This document shows positions 19,037 to 27,471 of a stretch of 64,000 nucleotides of DNA, piece after piece; within the stretch, counting starts at the first letter, position 1; every line of letters starts with the position of its first letter. The stretch is from NCBI RefSeq assembly GCF_003952525.1, contig NZ_CP034451.1, positions 1,054,001 to 1,118,000 of the forward strand, written 5' to 3'. The translations under genes were made by a program, and so were the position numbers. The stretch is from Mesorhizobium sp. M3A.F.Ca.ET.080.04.2.1. Its GTDB lineage: Bacteria > Pseudomonadota > Alphaproteobacteria > Rhizobiales > Rhizobiaceae. Below the pieces are notes generated by a model. That model ran no database searches and had not been told where the DNA came from. It saw nothing but the letters and a program-made list of their open reading frames with translations.

Positions 19037-20122
19037 ATGGCTTTTCGCCTCTTTGTTCCAATCCTTGCGGGCGCGACACTCCGCGAACGGCTGCTCGCCT
19101 GCATCGGGGCGACGATCGGCATTGCGCTGACCGGCCTGATCAGCGGACTCGCCATGGGTGGCGGTCCGCATGTGGCGCTGCTGGTGGCGCCGATGGGCGC
19201 TTCCGCCGTGCTGCTCTTTGCCGTGCCGTCGAGCCCGCTGGCGCAGCCATGGTCGATCATCGGCGGCAACTCCATCTCGGCGCTGGTGGGCGTGACTGTC
19301 ATGCATTTCGTCCATAACCCGGTGATCGCCTCCGGTCTCGCCGTGGCGCTCGCCATCGCCGCCATGTCGTTTACGCGATCGCTGCATCCGCCAGGCGGTG
19401 CCGCGGCGCTGACCGCCGTGCTCGGCGGACCGGCCGTGATCAGCGCCGGTTTCCTGTTTCCCTTCGTACCGGTAGCGCTGAACTCGACCATACTGGTGGC
19501 GCTCGGCTTCCTGTTCCACAGGCTGTCGCGGCGAAACTATCCGCATGTGCATGTTCCCGCCGCCAACACCCACGGCACCGCCGACCGGCCGCCGGCCGAG
19601 CGCGTCGGCTTCCGGCCCGAGGACGTCGACGCCGCCCTTGCCGCCCTCGACGAGACCTTCGATATCGACCGCGAGGACATCGAGAGGCTGCTGCGCCAGG
19701 TCGAGTTGCAGGCGATGGTGCGCTCGCACCGCACCCTGCTCTGCCAGGACATCATGTCCCGCGACGTGATCTCGGTGCCGGAAAATGCCTCGGCCGACGA
19801 GGCACGCAAGCAGCTTCTCGATCACAATATCCGTACCTTGCCGGTGGTGGATGCCGAGGCAAAGCTGGTCGGCGCCGTCGGCCTGCGCGAATTGACTGCA
19901 GCGACCGACACGGTAAAGGACGTGATGTCGAAGGCAGGCACCGCCTCCCCCGATACGGCGGCGATGAGCCTGCTGCCGGTGCTGACCGACGGCCGCAGCC
20001 ATGCGGTCGTGATCGTCGATGCCGAGCGCCGCATTCTCGGCCTGATCACCCAGACCGATCTTCTCGCCGCCGCCGCTCGCGTGCAGGCGGCAGACAGGCA
20101 GCAGGTGAAAGCTGTAGCATAG
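19037..20122 (+). CDS. HPP-family membrane protein with CBS domains
   Basis: A 361-residue two-part protein. Residues ~1-165 form an HPP domain with several transmembrane helices and the family signature RSLHPPGGAAALTAVLGG near residue 115. The C-terminal half holds a pair of CBS modules (DIMSRDVISVPENASADEA and VKDVMSKAGTASP ... GLITQTDLLAAA), which usually bind adenine nucleotides. HPP proteins have been linked to nitrite transport in chloroplasts and cyanobacteria; the bacterial substrate is not known. ATG 19037 is chosen since the longer frame upstream overlaps the end of metC and lacks similarity. Confidence 0.85.
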   Translation: MAFRLFVPILAGATLRERLLACIGATIGIALTGLISGLAMGGGPHVALLVAPMGASAVLLFAVPSSPLAQPWSIIGGNSISALVGVTVMHFVHNPVIASGLAVALAIAAMSFTRSLHPPGGAAALTAVLGGPAVISAGFLFPFVPVALNSTILVALGFLFHRLSRRNYPHVHVPAANTHGTADRPPAERVGFRPEDVDAALAALDETFDIDREDIERLLRQVELQAMVRSHRTLLCQDIMSRDVISVPENASADEARKQLLDHNIRTLPVVDAEAKLVGAVGLRELTAATDTVKDVMSKAGTASPDTAAMSLLPVLTDGRSHAVVIVDAERRILGLITQTDLLAAAARVQAADRQQVKAVA

Positions 20123-20206
20123 CGTCCGGCTGAACACGGCCGGGAACCTTTTGCGGGCGGGCGCATCCAATTGCAGGATGAAATGCCTGTCCGGAGATTG
20201 GGCGCG

Positions 20207-20893
20207 ATGAGAAAAACCGCATTGCAAGCTGCCGCGAGCGGCGCGGCCGACAGCGCCGACATGGTGCTGGTGCGCCGCGCCTTGGCGCGCGAGGCGGATG
20301 CCTTCCGCCTGATCATCAAGATGCACAACCAGCGCCTTTACCGCATCGCGCGGGGCGTGGTGCGCAACAACGCCGAGGCCGAGGACATCGTGCAGGAGGC
20401 TTACCTGCGCGCCTTCGCCAGTCTCGACAGCTTTCGCGGCGACGCCTCGCTCTCCACTTGGTTGTCGCGCATCACAATCAACGAGGCGCTCGGCCGGTTG
20501 CGCAAGCGAAAGGTCACGGTGCCCATGCCCGAAAACCCGGAGGCGCAGATCATACGCTTCCCCTTAAATCCAGGCGACGATCCGGAGCGGACGATGGCGC
20601 AGCGGCAGATCCTTGGGCTTGTCGAGCGGGCAACTGACAGTCTTCCCGACGTCTACCGCACAGTCTTCGTCGCCCGCGTCATCGAGGGTCTGAGCATCGA
20701 GGAGACCGCGGACCTGCTCGGCATCAGGCCGGAGACGGTGAAGACGAGGCTGCACCGCGCCCGCGCATTGGTGCGCAAGGCGCTGGACGACGAGATCGGC
20801 CCGGTGCTGCTCGACGCCTTCCCCTTCGCCGGCCGCCGCTGCGAGCGGCTGACGCAAGCGGTGATGAGAAAGCTGGGATTCGAGGACGCCTGA
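20207..20893 (+). CDS. ECF-type RNA polymerase sigma factor
   Basis: A ~228-residue extracytoplasmic-function sigma factor. Region 2 (HNQRLYRIARGVVRNNAEAEDIVQEAYLRAF, then SFRGDASLSTWLSRITINEALGRLRKR) contacts the core and the -10 element; region 4 (LPDVYRTVFVARVIEGLSIEETADLLGIRPETVKTRLHRARALV) is a complete helix-turn-helix for the -35. The C-terminal tail ends with CERLTQAVMRKLGF. No anti-sigma gene is adjacent. The next two genes encode a DUF4142 protein and a cupredoxin, a likely target pair by position. The start could also be the ATG at 20183; both precede the conserved domain. It is not the EcfG general-stress factor by context, since no NepR or PhyR gene is here. Confidence 0.9.
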   Translation: MRKTALQAAASGAADSADMVLVRRALAREADAFRLIIKMHNQRLYRIARGVVRNNAEAEDIVQEAYLRAFASLDSFRGDASLSTWLSRITINEALGRLRKRKVTVPMPENPEAQIIRFPLNPGDDPERTMAQRQILGLVERATDSLPDVYRTVFVARVIEGLSIEETADLLGIRPETVKTRLHRARALVRKALDDEIGPVLLDAFPFAGRRCERLTQAVMRKLGFEDA

Positions 20894-20902
20894 CGCTCGG
20901 TA

Positions 20903-21081
20903 GGGCGGCGGGACAGCGCCCCCCTCTGGCCTGCCGGCCATTCCCCCACGAGGGGGAGCTCGGATGTCGTGCCGGGTTTCGCTAATCGCCAACGTTGCCG
21001 GAATGAGCGGGGGCCGAAATTGCCAATCTCCTCCCTTGTGGGGGAGATGTCCGGCAGGCCAGAGGGGGGCGCGAAGGAACT
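20903..21081. repeat. Family B palindromic element, copy 1
   Basis: The left half begins GGCGGCGGGACAGCGCC and contains CCCTCTGGCCTGCCGGCC and CCCCCACGAGGGGGAG; the right half mirrors it (CTTGTGGGGGAGATG, TCCGGCAGGCCAGAGGG) and ends GGCGCGAAGGAA. The ~180-bp unit folds as nested hairpins. Other copies are at 47319, 47722 and 50577. Confidence 0.88.
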
Positions 21082-21205
21082 CGGCCGGTGATTGGATTTG
21101 CACCGCCATCCTCTTCTCGGGAACCTCTCGCCCCCTTTTCGCATCCAATGACCGTCAACACAGATGAAGCCCAAGGCCGTTGTGCTGCAGGGCGAAGGAG
21201 ATGCC

Positions 21206-21730
21206 ATGTATATCCGTTCGATCGCCACCCTTGCCGCCCTGCTCCTCGTCAGCGCCGCGCCTTATGCGCAGGCTGCCGAGAAGCCGACCGACCCGCAGAT
21301 CGCTCATATCGCCTACACGGCGGGGGTGATCGATATCGAGGCGGCCAAACAGGCGATCAAGGACTCGAAGAACAAAGAGGTCGTCGACTTCGCCAAGGAC
21401 ATGGAGCGCGACCATGAGGCGGTAAACAAGCAGGCGCTCGACCTGCTCAAGAAGCTGAAGGTGAAGCCTGAAGACAACGCCACCAGCCAGGCGTTGACCA
21501 AGGCTGCCAAGGAGGAGCGCGCCAAGCTCGCCAAGCTCAAGGGTGCCGACTTCGACAAGGCCTATATCGAGAACGAGGTGGCTTATCACAAGCAGGTCAA
21601 CGGCGCGCTCGAAACGCTGCTCATCCCGTCGGCCAGCAATGCCGAACTGAAGAGCCTGCTCGAGACCGGCCTCAAGATCTTCCAGGGGCATCAGCAGCAT
21701 GCCGAGCATGTCGCCGGCATGCTGAAATGA
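21206..21730 (+). CDS. DUF4142 family periplasmic protein
   Basis: A 174-residue secreted protein with a signal peptide ending PYAQAAE and a four-helix, ferritin-like DUF4142 domain (IAYTAGVIDIEAAKQAI, FAKDMERDHEAVNKQA, AYHKQVNGALETLLI, FQGHQQHAEHV). The regularly placed His and Glu/Asp residues resemble a metal-binding bundle, but the biochemical role is unknown. ATG 21206 follows GAAGGAG; an earlier in-frame start at 21164 is discarded. Its stop overlaps the next gene's start as ATGA, so it is coupled to the cupredoxin. Confidence 0.85.
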   Translation: MYIRSIATLAALLLVSAAPYAQAAEKPTDPQIAHIAYTAGVIDIEAAKQAIKDSKNKEVVDFAKDMERDHEAVNKQALDLLKKLKVKPEDNATSQALTKAAKEERAKLAKLKGADFDKAYIENEVAYHKQVNGALETLLIPSASNAELKSLLETGLKIFQGHQQHAEHVAGMLK

Positions 21731-22089
21731 GAGCGGCATTTGTCTGTTTTGAAGCAATTCCGAACGGAAAACCGCTTCACCCTTTTCCTGGACTTGCTTT
21801 GGTCGCGCTGGCGCTGGCGTTCTCGGCCTCGCCGGCGCTCGCCGCCACCATCGAGGTGACGATCGACAAACTGGTCTTCTCGCCGGCGAATATCGAGGCC
21901 AAGGTCGGTGACACGATCGAGTGGACGAACAACGACGTGATCGCCCACACCGCGACGGTGAAGGGCGGCTGGGAGGTGGCGATCCCGCCGAAGTCGAAGG
22001 GCAGGATCATCGTCAAAACGGCCGGAGCGGTGGATTACTTCTGCCGCTTCCACCCCAACATGAAAGGCCGCCTGGAGGTTTCGCCATAA
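21727..22089 (+). CDS. Cupredoxin (plastocyanin/amicyanin-like)
   Basis: A 120-residue exported blue-copper-type protein. After an N-terminal signal region (GLALVALALAFSASPALAA) the mature domain shows EVTIDKLVFSPANIEAKVGDTIEWTN, then NNDVIAHTAT with the first His ligand and VDYFCRFHPNMKG with Cys, His and Met ligands, the complete type 1 copper set. It likely carries electrons in the periplasm. Its start overlaps the DUF4142 stop (ATGA). The first ~24 residues are encoded by a palindromic repeat (21752-21799), so the start of the signal peptide appears to have been built from repeat DNA. Confidence 0.85.
   Translation: MRAAFVCFEAIPNGKPLHPFPGLALVALALAFSASPALAATIEVTIDKLVFSPANIEAKVGDTIEWTNNDVIAHTATVKGGWEVAIPPKSKGRIIVKTAGAVDYFCRFHPNMKGRLEVSP
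21752..21799. repeat. Palindromic repeat inside the cupredoxin reading frame
   Basis: Inverted arms AAGCAATTCC (21752-21761) and GGACTTGCTT (21790-21799), one mismatch, flank ACGGAAAACCGCTTCACCC, a core I associate with rhizobial intergenic palindromes. The whole unit is translated as the n-region of the cupredoxin signal peptide. Confidence 0.65.
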
Positions 22090-22206
22090 CCGAAGCGGCA
22101 GCGCTCGCCGGCTGGGTGCTCCAGCATCCTCAGGCCCGAGCTGTCATTTCCTGCCGCCGGCAGCGACGGGCGCGAGCTCGATGCCGGCGGCAAGGACGGG
22201 CTCACC

Positions 22207-22860
22207 TTATCCGGCGAAACCCCGCGGCGCAGCGGCCATGCCCTCCAGCATCAGCTTCAGACCGAGCGCACCGACGACAGCGCCGGCGGCACGGTCGATC
22301 CAGTGCTTGGTGCTGAGATAGGCCGAGCGCGGCCTGCGAGCGGAAAAGGCGAAGGCAACGACCGCATACCAGACGAATTCGTTCAGGAAGAGCAGCGGCG
22401 GCAGAATGAGCAGCATCCAGAGCGGCGGCGAGGCCGGCAACATGGCCGCGAACATCGAAGCGTAGAAGATCGCGGTCTTCGGATTGGCAAGCTGCACCAG
22501 CAACGCGCGGCGCAGCGCCCGCCGGAACGAGCCGGCCCGCTCCGACTTATCGGTGGCAACCTCGATCGGCTGGTTGGCACCGCGCCAGATCTTTATGCCG
22601 ATCCACAACAGATAGGCACCGCCGGCAATACGCAGGAAGATATCCAGCCAGGCAAGCTGGACGAGGAGCGCGGTCAAGCCAGCCACCGCGACCGCTGCGA
22701 AGATGAACCCGCCGATGCCCATGCCGATGGCGGCGGCAAGGCCGTCCGTGCGCTCGCCCGCCACCGCGATGCGCGAGACGACGACGAAGCTCGGACCCGG
22801 GCTCATCGCGCCGAGCAGGAAAACGCCAAGAATGGAAAGGATGGTCGGAATCTCGGACAA
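22207..22860 (-). CDS. LysE/RhtB family amino-acid exporter
   Basis: A 217-residue inner-membrane exporter. The N-terminal LLGAMSPGPSFVVVSR is the LysE-family signature, followed by GMGIGGFIFAAVAVAGL, AYLLWIGIKIWRG and LVQLANPKTAIFYASMFAAMLP, with six predicted helices. The family exports amino acids or homoserine lactone-like compounds; the substrate is unknown. The start is a TTG at 22860 with GGGAGAG at good spacing; no ATG lies near. The neighbouring genes run the other way and give no clue. Confidence 0.85.
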   Translation of the reverse strand: MSEIPTILSILGVFLLGAMSPGPSFVVVSRIAVAGERTDGLAAAIGMGIGGFIFAAVAVAGLTALLVQLAWLDIFLRIAGGAYLLWIGIKIWRGANQPIEVATDKSERAGSFRRALRRALLVQLANPKTAIFYASMFAAMLPASPPLWMLLILPPLLFLNEFVWYAVVAFAFSARRPRSAYLSTKHWIDRAAGAVVGALGLKLMLEGMAAAPRGFAG

Positions 22861-23177
22861 GGCACTCTCCCAGGTGATGCCGGTTCACAGCGCGCGATAG
22901 CAATGCACGCGCCACTCGGCTTGTCACCCCCCTGGGGGAGCTGATCCGTTCGGCCAGCACGACATTGTTCCTCCGTTCCAGGAGCGGCCGGGGCGGTTCC
23001 CGCCGCGGAGGCTGGCAAATCCGTGCCCGCAATGCTGATCCGCCCGGCTTCACGGTGATGATCTCAGAACGACCTGCCGCGCCTGCGACCTACGAGGAAC
23101 CTGCCTTCGGGCATCGCGTTGCACAGAATGTGGATTGCGCATGCCGGATCGGCAGAGCGACTGTGGCGGAGCTTCCA
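22861..23177. other. Intergenic region upstream of the FAD-Rieske gene
   Basis: About 317 bp between divergent genes. The frame of the right-hand gene is open from 22965 but carries no recognisable protein sequence before 23178. No hairpin or repeat was seen. Confidence 0.45.
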
Positions 23178-24734
23178 ATGAACGCCAGTGATGAACAGAC
23201 CAGGTCTCTATGGATGGATGTCGCGGTCCTGCCCGACGCACCGCGACTGGACCGGAACCTTACCTGCGACACCGCGATCATCGGGGCAGGCATTGCCGGA
23301 CTTTCGACGGCCCATGAACTTGCCGTTGCGGGGAGGAAGGTCGTCGTCATCGATCGCGGAAGAATTGCGGGCGGCATGACCGCTCGCACCACCGCGCACC
23401 TGACTCCCATCTGCGATGACGGAATCGATGCGCTCATCGACTTGAGGGGCGAGGCCATCGCCAAGCTATTCCAGCAGAGCCAGCAAGCCGCGGTCGACAG
23501 GGTGGAGGCGTTGGTCGGCGAACTCGGCATCGACTGCGATTTTCGGCGGCTCGACGGCTTCCTGTTTCCCGCGAAAGGCATGGAAAGCAAGGAGGCCCGC
23601 GACCGCATCGAGGAGCAATATGAGGCGGCACGCAAGGCGGGCGCGCCGGTCGAACCGTGCCAAGGCATCCCCCTGAAGGGCTTCGAAACCGCGCCGGCGC
23701 TCCGCTATCCCGGCCAGGCAACGTTCCATCCGCTCAAATACCTGAAGCGACTCGCGGCGGCGATCCTTGACAAGGGCGGCCTCATCTTCGCCGACACCGC
23801 CGTCACCGGTGTGGAGGAGCACGCCGGTCGCGTCCACTTGACGTCAGAGACCGGTCATGTGGTGGAGGCGGCCAGCGCCGTGGCCGCCACCAACGCCCCT
23901 ACCCTCAACCGCTTCGCGCTGCACAGCAAGATGGCGCCCTACCGAACCTATGCCATGGCCTTTGGCTTGCCTCGCGATGCGCTGCCGGACGCCCTCTATT
24001 GGGACCTGGCGGACCCTTATCACTATGTGCGGCTCAATCCTGGCCCTGGCTCCACGGACTATCTCATCGTCGGCGGCGCCGACCACAAATCTGGCGAAGC
24101 GGACGATGGGCATGCGCGGTTCGAAGCCATCGAGGCGTGGATCCGGACGCTTGTTCCCGATCTCGGCAAAGAGGTGCATCGCTGGTCCGGGCAGGTTCTG
24201 GACACCATCGACTATTGCGGATTCATAGGACGCAATCCCGGAAGCGAAAACATCTATGTGGCGACAGGAGACTCCGGTCAGGGGATCACCCACGGCGTAC
24301 TCGCGGGGATGCTGCTCAAGGATCTGATCGTCGGCGGCGCCAATCGATGGGAGGAAGTCTATGATCCGTCCCGCAAGACCCCGACATCGATCATAAATTT
24401 CCTGACGGAGAATGCGACGGCGCTCAAGAATTTCGCCGAATACCTGAAACCCGGTGAAATCGACTCGGCCGAGGAACTGCGCCCCGGCCAAGGCGGCACG
24501 CTGCGCGAAGGGCTGCACAAGCTTGCCGTCTGCCGCGATCTCAATGGAGAGCTCCACGTCAACGCGGCGGCCTGCACGCATCTCGGCTGCCACCTTCACT
24601 GGAACTCCACGGAGCAGTGCTGGGATTGCCCGTGCCACGGCTCCCAGTTCGCGCCGGATGGGTCGGTTCTCAACGGACCAGCCGTTTCGCCGCTTAAGAA
24701 GGCGACGCTGTCCGACAAGGCGCATGCCGCCTGA
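23178..24734 (+). CDS. FAD-dependent oxidoreductase with C-terminal Rieske domain
   Basis: A 518-residue fusion. The N-terminal DAO-type FAD domain begins CDTAIIGAGIAGLSTAHELA near residue 31 with VVVIDRG, and continues through TARTTAHLTPICDDG and a C-terminal FAD contact SGQGITHGVLAGMLL. Residues ~425-518 form a Rieske [2Fe-2S] domain with ligands in CTHLGCHLHW and CPCHGSQFAPDG. Family members are annotated as gamma-glutamylputrescine-oxidase-like or Rieske oxidoreductases; the physiological substrate is unknown. ATG 23178 after GGAG is preferred over 22965. It appears monocistronic and converges with the MscS gene. Confidence 0.9.
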   Translation: MNASDEQTRSLWMDVAVLPDAPRLDRNLTCDTAIIGAGIAGLSTAHELAVAGRKVVVIDRGRIAGGMTARTTAHLTPICDDGIDALIDLRGEAIAKLFQQSQQAAVDRVEALVGELGIDCDFRRLDGFLFPAKGMESKEARDRIEEQYEAARKAGAPVEPCQGIPLKGFETAPALRYPGQATFHPLKYLKRLAAAILDKGGLIFADTAVTGVEEHAGRVHLTSETGHVVEAASAVAATNAPTLNRFALHSKMAPYRTYAMAFGLPRDALPDALYWDLADPYHYVRLNPGPGSTDYLIVGGADHKSGEADDGHARFEAIEAWIRTLVPDLGKEVHRWSGQVLDTIDYCGFIGRNPGSENIYVATGDSGQGITHGVLAGMLLKDLIVGGANRWEEVYDPSRKTPTSIINFLTENATALKNFAEYLKPGEIDSAEELRPGQGGTLREGLHKLAVCRDLNGELHVNAAACTHLGCHLHWNSTEQCWDCPCHGSQFAPDGSVLNGPAVSPLKKATLSDKAHAA

Positions 24735-24758
24735 CGCTTTGCCGCAGGTCCTCGCCCC

Positions 24759-26045
24759 CTATCCTGATCCGCCCGGCTTCATGATGATCTCGCGATGCGG
24801 ATAGGGGATGCTTATGCCGTTGGCCTTGAACGTGTCCCACAGCGCCAGCAGCACCTTGCCGCGCACGTTGGTCAGGCCCTGCTGAGGATCGCGAATCCAG
24901 AAGCGCAGGACGAAGTTCAGCGAGGAGTCGCCGAAGTCAGTCAGCCAGCAGACCGGCCGCCGGTCGGCTTCGACCCGGCCGACGCTGATCGCGGCTTCTA
25001 TGGCCAGTTCGCTGACCTTGTGCGGGTCGGCGTCATAGGAGACGCCGAAGTTGACGTCGAGGCGCACGAGGTTGTCGCTGAACGACCAGTTGATGACCCG
25101 CTGGGTGATGAAATCCTCGTTCGGGATCAGGAATTCGCGGCCGTCGCGCGTCACCACCGAGACAAAGCGCGCCCGCAATTCGCGGATCCAGCCGAATGTA
25201 TTTTCGAGCGATATGGTGTCGCCCGGCTTGATCGACTTGTCGAGCAGGATGATGACGCCGGAGACGAAGTTCGAGACCACTTTCTGCAGCCCGAAAGCGA
25301 GGCCGACGCCAACGGCGCCGGAAAACACCGTCAGCGCAGTCAGGTCGAGACCGACGGCGGAAAGCGCGACGGCGCCCGCCACCAGCACGAGGCCGATCTT
25401 GGCGACCTTGCCTATAAGGACACGGATGGAGGGGGTCAGTTCCTCCGAGACGCGGACGCGCTCGTCGATGTAGTTGCCGATGACCACCGCAAGCCAAACG
25501 GTCGCGACCAGAAGCAGCGCCGCCTTCAGCACCATGAGGGCCGAAAGGCGAACCGCGCCGAGCGGGATCGCAAGGCCGTCGAGGAAGGCCGCCGCCTCGT
25601 CGCTGATGCCCAGGATGACAAGCGCGGCATAGATCCAGGTCAGCCATCCGAGAATGCGCGCGACGAGGCGGTTGCGGATGATCCGCGACAGCACCGTCGC
25701 GACCAGCCAGGCAAGCGACAGCGAAAGCGCGATGTGGACGAGATGGCTCCGACTTGGCCAGGTGAAGGCGCGCAAAAGACTGAGCGCGGCAAGCAGCAAG
25801 AGGGTGAACAGGATCCAGTCGGTGCGCCGCAATAGAGCGATCGCGACCCTCAACAGTCCGGGATGACCCTTGATCTGGCGCGCCCGATCCTCGATGAGCG
25901 GCTCGATCCGCCGCGCCGCGAGCTTTGCCGCCAGGAACAGCGTGACGACGATGGCAGCCTGATAGACGAACCACGGCGTGGCGGCATAGTCGAACCATCC
26001 GGTGGCCCAGGACAGCGATCTGTCGATGGCGTCGCGAACATCCAT
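24759..26045 (-). CDS. Mechanosensitive ion channel (MscS family)
   Basis: A 428-residue MscS-type channel. The N-terminal ~190 residues carry several additional transmembrane helices. The pore region follows as LTALTVFSGAVGVGLAFGLQKVVSNFVSGVIILLDKSI, then the beta domain KPGDTISLENTFGWIRELRARFVSVVTRDGREFLIPNEDFI, and a C-terminal domain ending in IPYPHREI. It should release small solutes on hypo-osmotic shock. The longer-than-MscS N terminus is like YbdG or MscM classes. It is the only gene of its unit. Confidence 0.92.
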   Translation of the reverse strand: MDVRDAIDRSLSWATGWFDYAATPWFVYQAAIVVTLFLAAKLAARRIEPLIEDRARQIKGHPGLLRVAIALLRRTDWILFTLLLLAALSLLRAFTWPSRSHLVHIALSLSLAWLVATVLSRIIRNRLVARILGWLTWIYAALVILGISDEAAAFLDGLAIPLGAVRLSALMVLKAALLLVATVWLAVVIGNYIDERVRVSEELTPSIRVLIGKVAKIGLVLVAGAVALSAVGLDLTALTVFSGAVGVGLAFGLQKVVSNFVSGVIILLDKSIKPGDTISLENTFGWIRELRARFVSVVTRDGREFLIPNEDFITQRVINWSFSDNLVRLDVNFGVSYDADPHKVSELAIEAAISVGRVEADRRPVCWLTDFGDSSLNFVLRFWIRDPQQGLTNVRGKVLLALWDTFKANGISIPYPHREIIMKPGGSG

Positions 26046-26527
26046 TGCCGCACGACCGCTTGGCTACGAACTGCAACTGGTGGTTCCACAATGTCGTCGG
26101 CGTTGCGAATGGTCAAGCCGGCCTGCCGGATGCTTCATGAGGCGGCCGCCTGCGCGACTTCTCACCATGCTGGCGATCGTGCGGAAAGCTTCATCTGGTC
26201 AGGGCGGAGCCACGCCCTATCTGTCCCCTGGCCCGCTCCGCCAACGGGCAAAAAACAGCCTTTGCGGAACGAGCGGCATGTGGTTCAGTCAAGTGCTCTG
26301 TTCAGCAGTTGGATGGTGTCTGGCAGAAGCGCCTCAACGTCTGCATCTGGGGAGACTTCAGATGAAAGATGCCGCAGAACGCGCCGACCACCGACGCGAG
26401 CTTCTCAACCGTGGCGAGCTGACGCTCGCAGCTTTCAGCCACCTTGCATGGTCGGCGCCGCTCCGACGATGGCGCTGCCTCCCCCACAACGCCCCGCAAG
26501 CACGTTCTCACGCATAGACAGGTCCTT
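26046..26527. other. Intergenic region upstream of the cyo operon
   Basis: About 480 bp between the divergent mscS-type gene and cyoA. Frames here lack protein-like composition. It must contain the cyo promoter; no FNR or RegR-type site stood out by eye. Confidence 0.45.
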
Positions 26528-27469
26528 GTGTTCGCCTTCCGTAAGCCCAGGCGGGGAAGCTCGCTCATCTGGATGCTGGCAGCCGCAACGCTCTGCGGTT
26601 GCGCGCAGGGCGTGCTCGACCCGCAGGGCCCGATCGCGGCGGGCAATCGCACGATCCTTCTCAATTCACTGGCGGTCATGCTGGTCATCGTCATCCCGAC
26701 GCTGGTGGCGCTTCTTGCCTTTGCCTGGATGTTCCGCGCGTCGAACCGCAACGCACGCTACGATCCGGAATTCACCTATTCCGGCCGGATCGAGCTGATC
26801 GTCTGGTCGATCCCGACGCTCACCATCCTCTTTCTTGGCGGGCTTATCTATTACGGATCCTATCATCTCGATCCGCGAAAGCCGATCGCCTCCAGCCAGC
26901 CGCCGCTCGACATCCAGGTCGTGGCGCTCGACTGGAAATGGCTGTTCCTCTACCCAGACCAGGGCGTCGGAACGATCAACCAGCTCGTCATCCCCGCTGG
27001 GGTGCCGGTGCATTTCAAGCTGACTTCGGCCAGCGTGATGAATACCTTCTTCGTGCCGCAGCTCGGCAGCATGATCTACGTCATGAACGGCATGCAAACC
27101 GAATTGCATCTGCAGGCCGACCACGAGGGCGACTATTTCGGCCAGTCGGCGCATTTCAGCGGCGACGGCTTCTCGGACATGAATTTTCGGGTGCGGGCCG
27201 TCTCGGCCGATGCGTTTACCAGCTGGGCCTCTTCCTTGCATGGCGCAGGCGGTGTGCTCAATGCCAACACCTATCGCGAGCTGGCCAAGCAAAGCATCAA
27301 TGCGCCGCCGGCTTCCTTCGGGCATGTGCAGCCCGGCTTGTTCGACGCGGTCGTGCGCCAGACGCTGCCGCCGGGTCCTGGACCGGCCGCAACCGCCGCC
27401 GGCGAGCCGCAGATGAGCCCGAAGGCGGGAACGTCCGAGATGCCCCACCAGCCGGCAGAAGGAGGATGA
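26528..27469 (+). CDS. cyoA: Cytochrome bo3 quinol oxidase subunit II
   Basis: A ~313-residue lipoprotein-type subunit II. The N terminus has a signal with lipobox-like TLCGCAQG, two membrane helices follow ([38 protein letters not shown]), then a periplasmic cupredoxin-fold domain ([33 protein letters not shown]). The CuA ligands of cytochrome c oxidases are absent and the sequence reads [14 protein letters not shown] instead, which marks a quinol oxidase. The start is taken as the GTG at 26528 to give a normal lipoprotein signal; upstream frame to 26444 is possible. First gene of cyoABCD. Confidence 0.9.
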   Translation: MFAFRKPRRGSSLIWMLAAATLCGCAQGVLDPQGPIAAGNRTILLNSLAVMLVIVIPTLVALLAFAWMFRASNRNARYDPEFTYSGRIELIVWSIPTLTILFLGGLIYYGSYHLDPRKPIASSQPPLDIQVVALDWKWLFLYPDQGVGTINQLVIPAGVPVHFKLTSASVMNTFFVPQLGSMIYVMNGMQTELHLQADHEGDYFGQSAHFSGDGFSDMNFRVRAVSADAFTSWASSLHGAGGVLNANTYRELAKQSINAPPASFGHVQPGLFDAVVRQTLPPGPGPAATAAGEPQMSPKAGTSEMPHQPAEGG

Positions 27470-27471
27470 GG

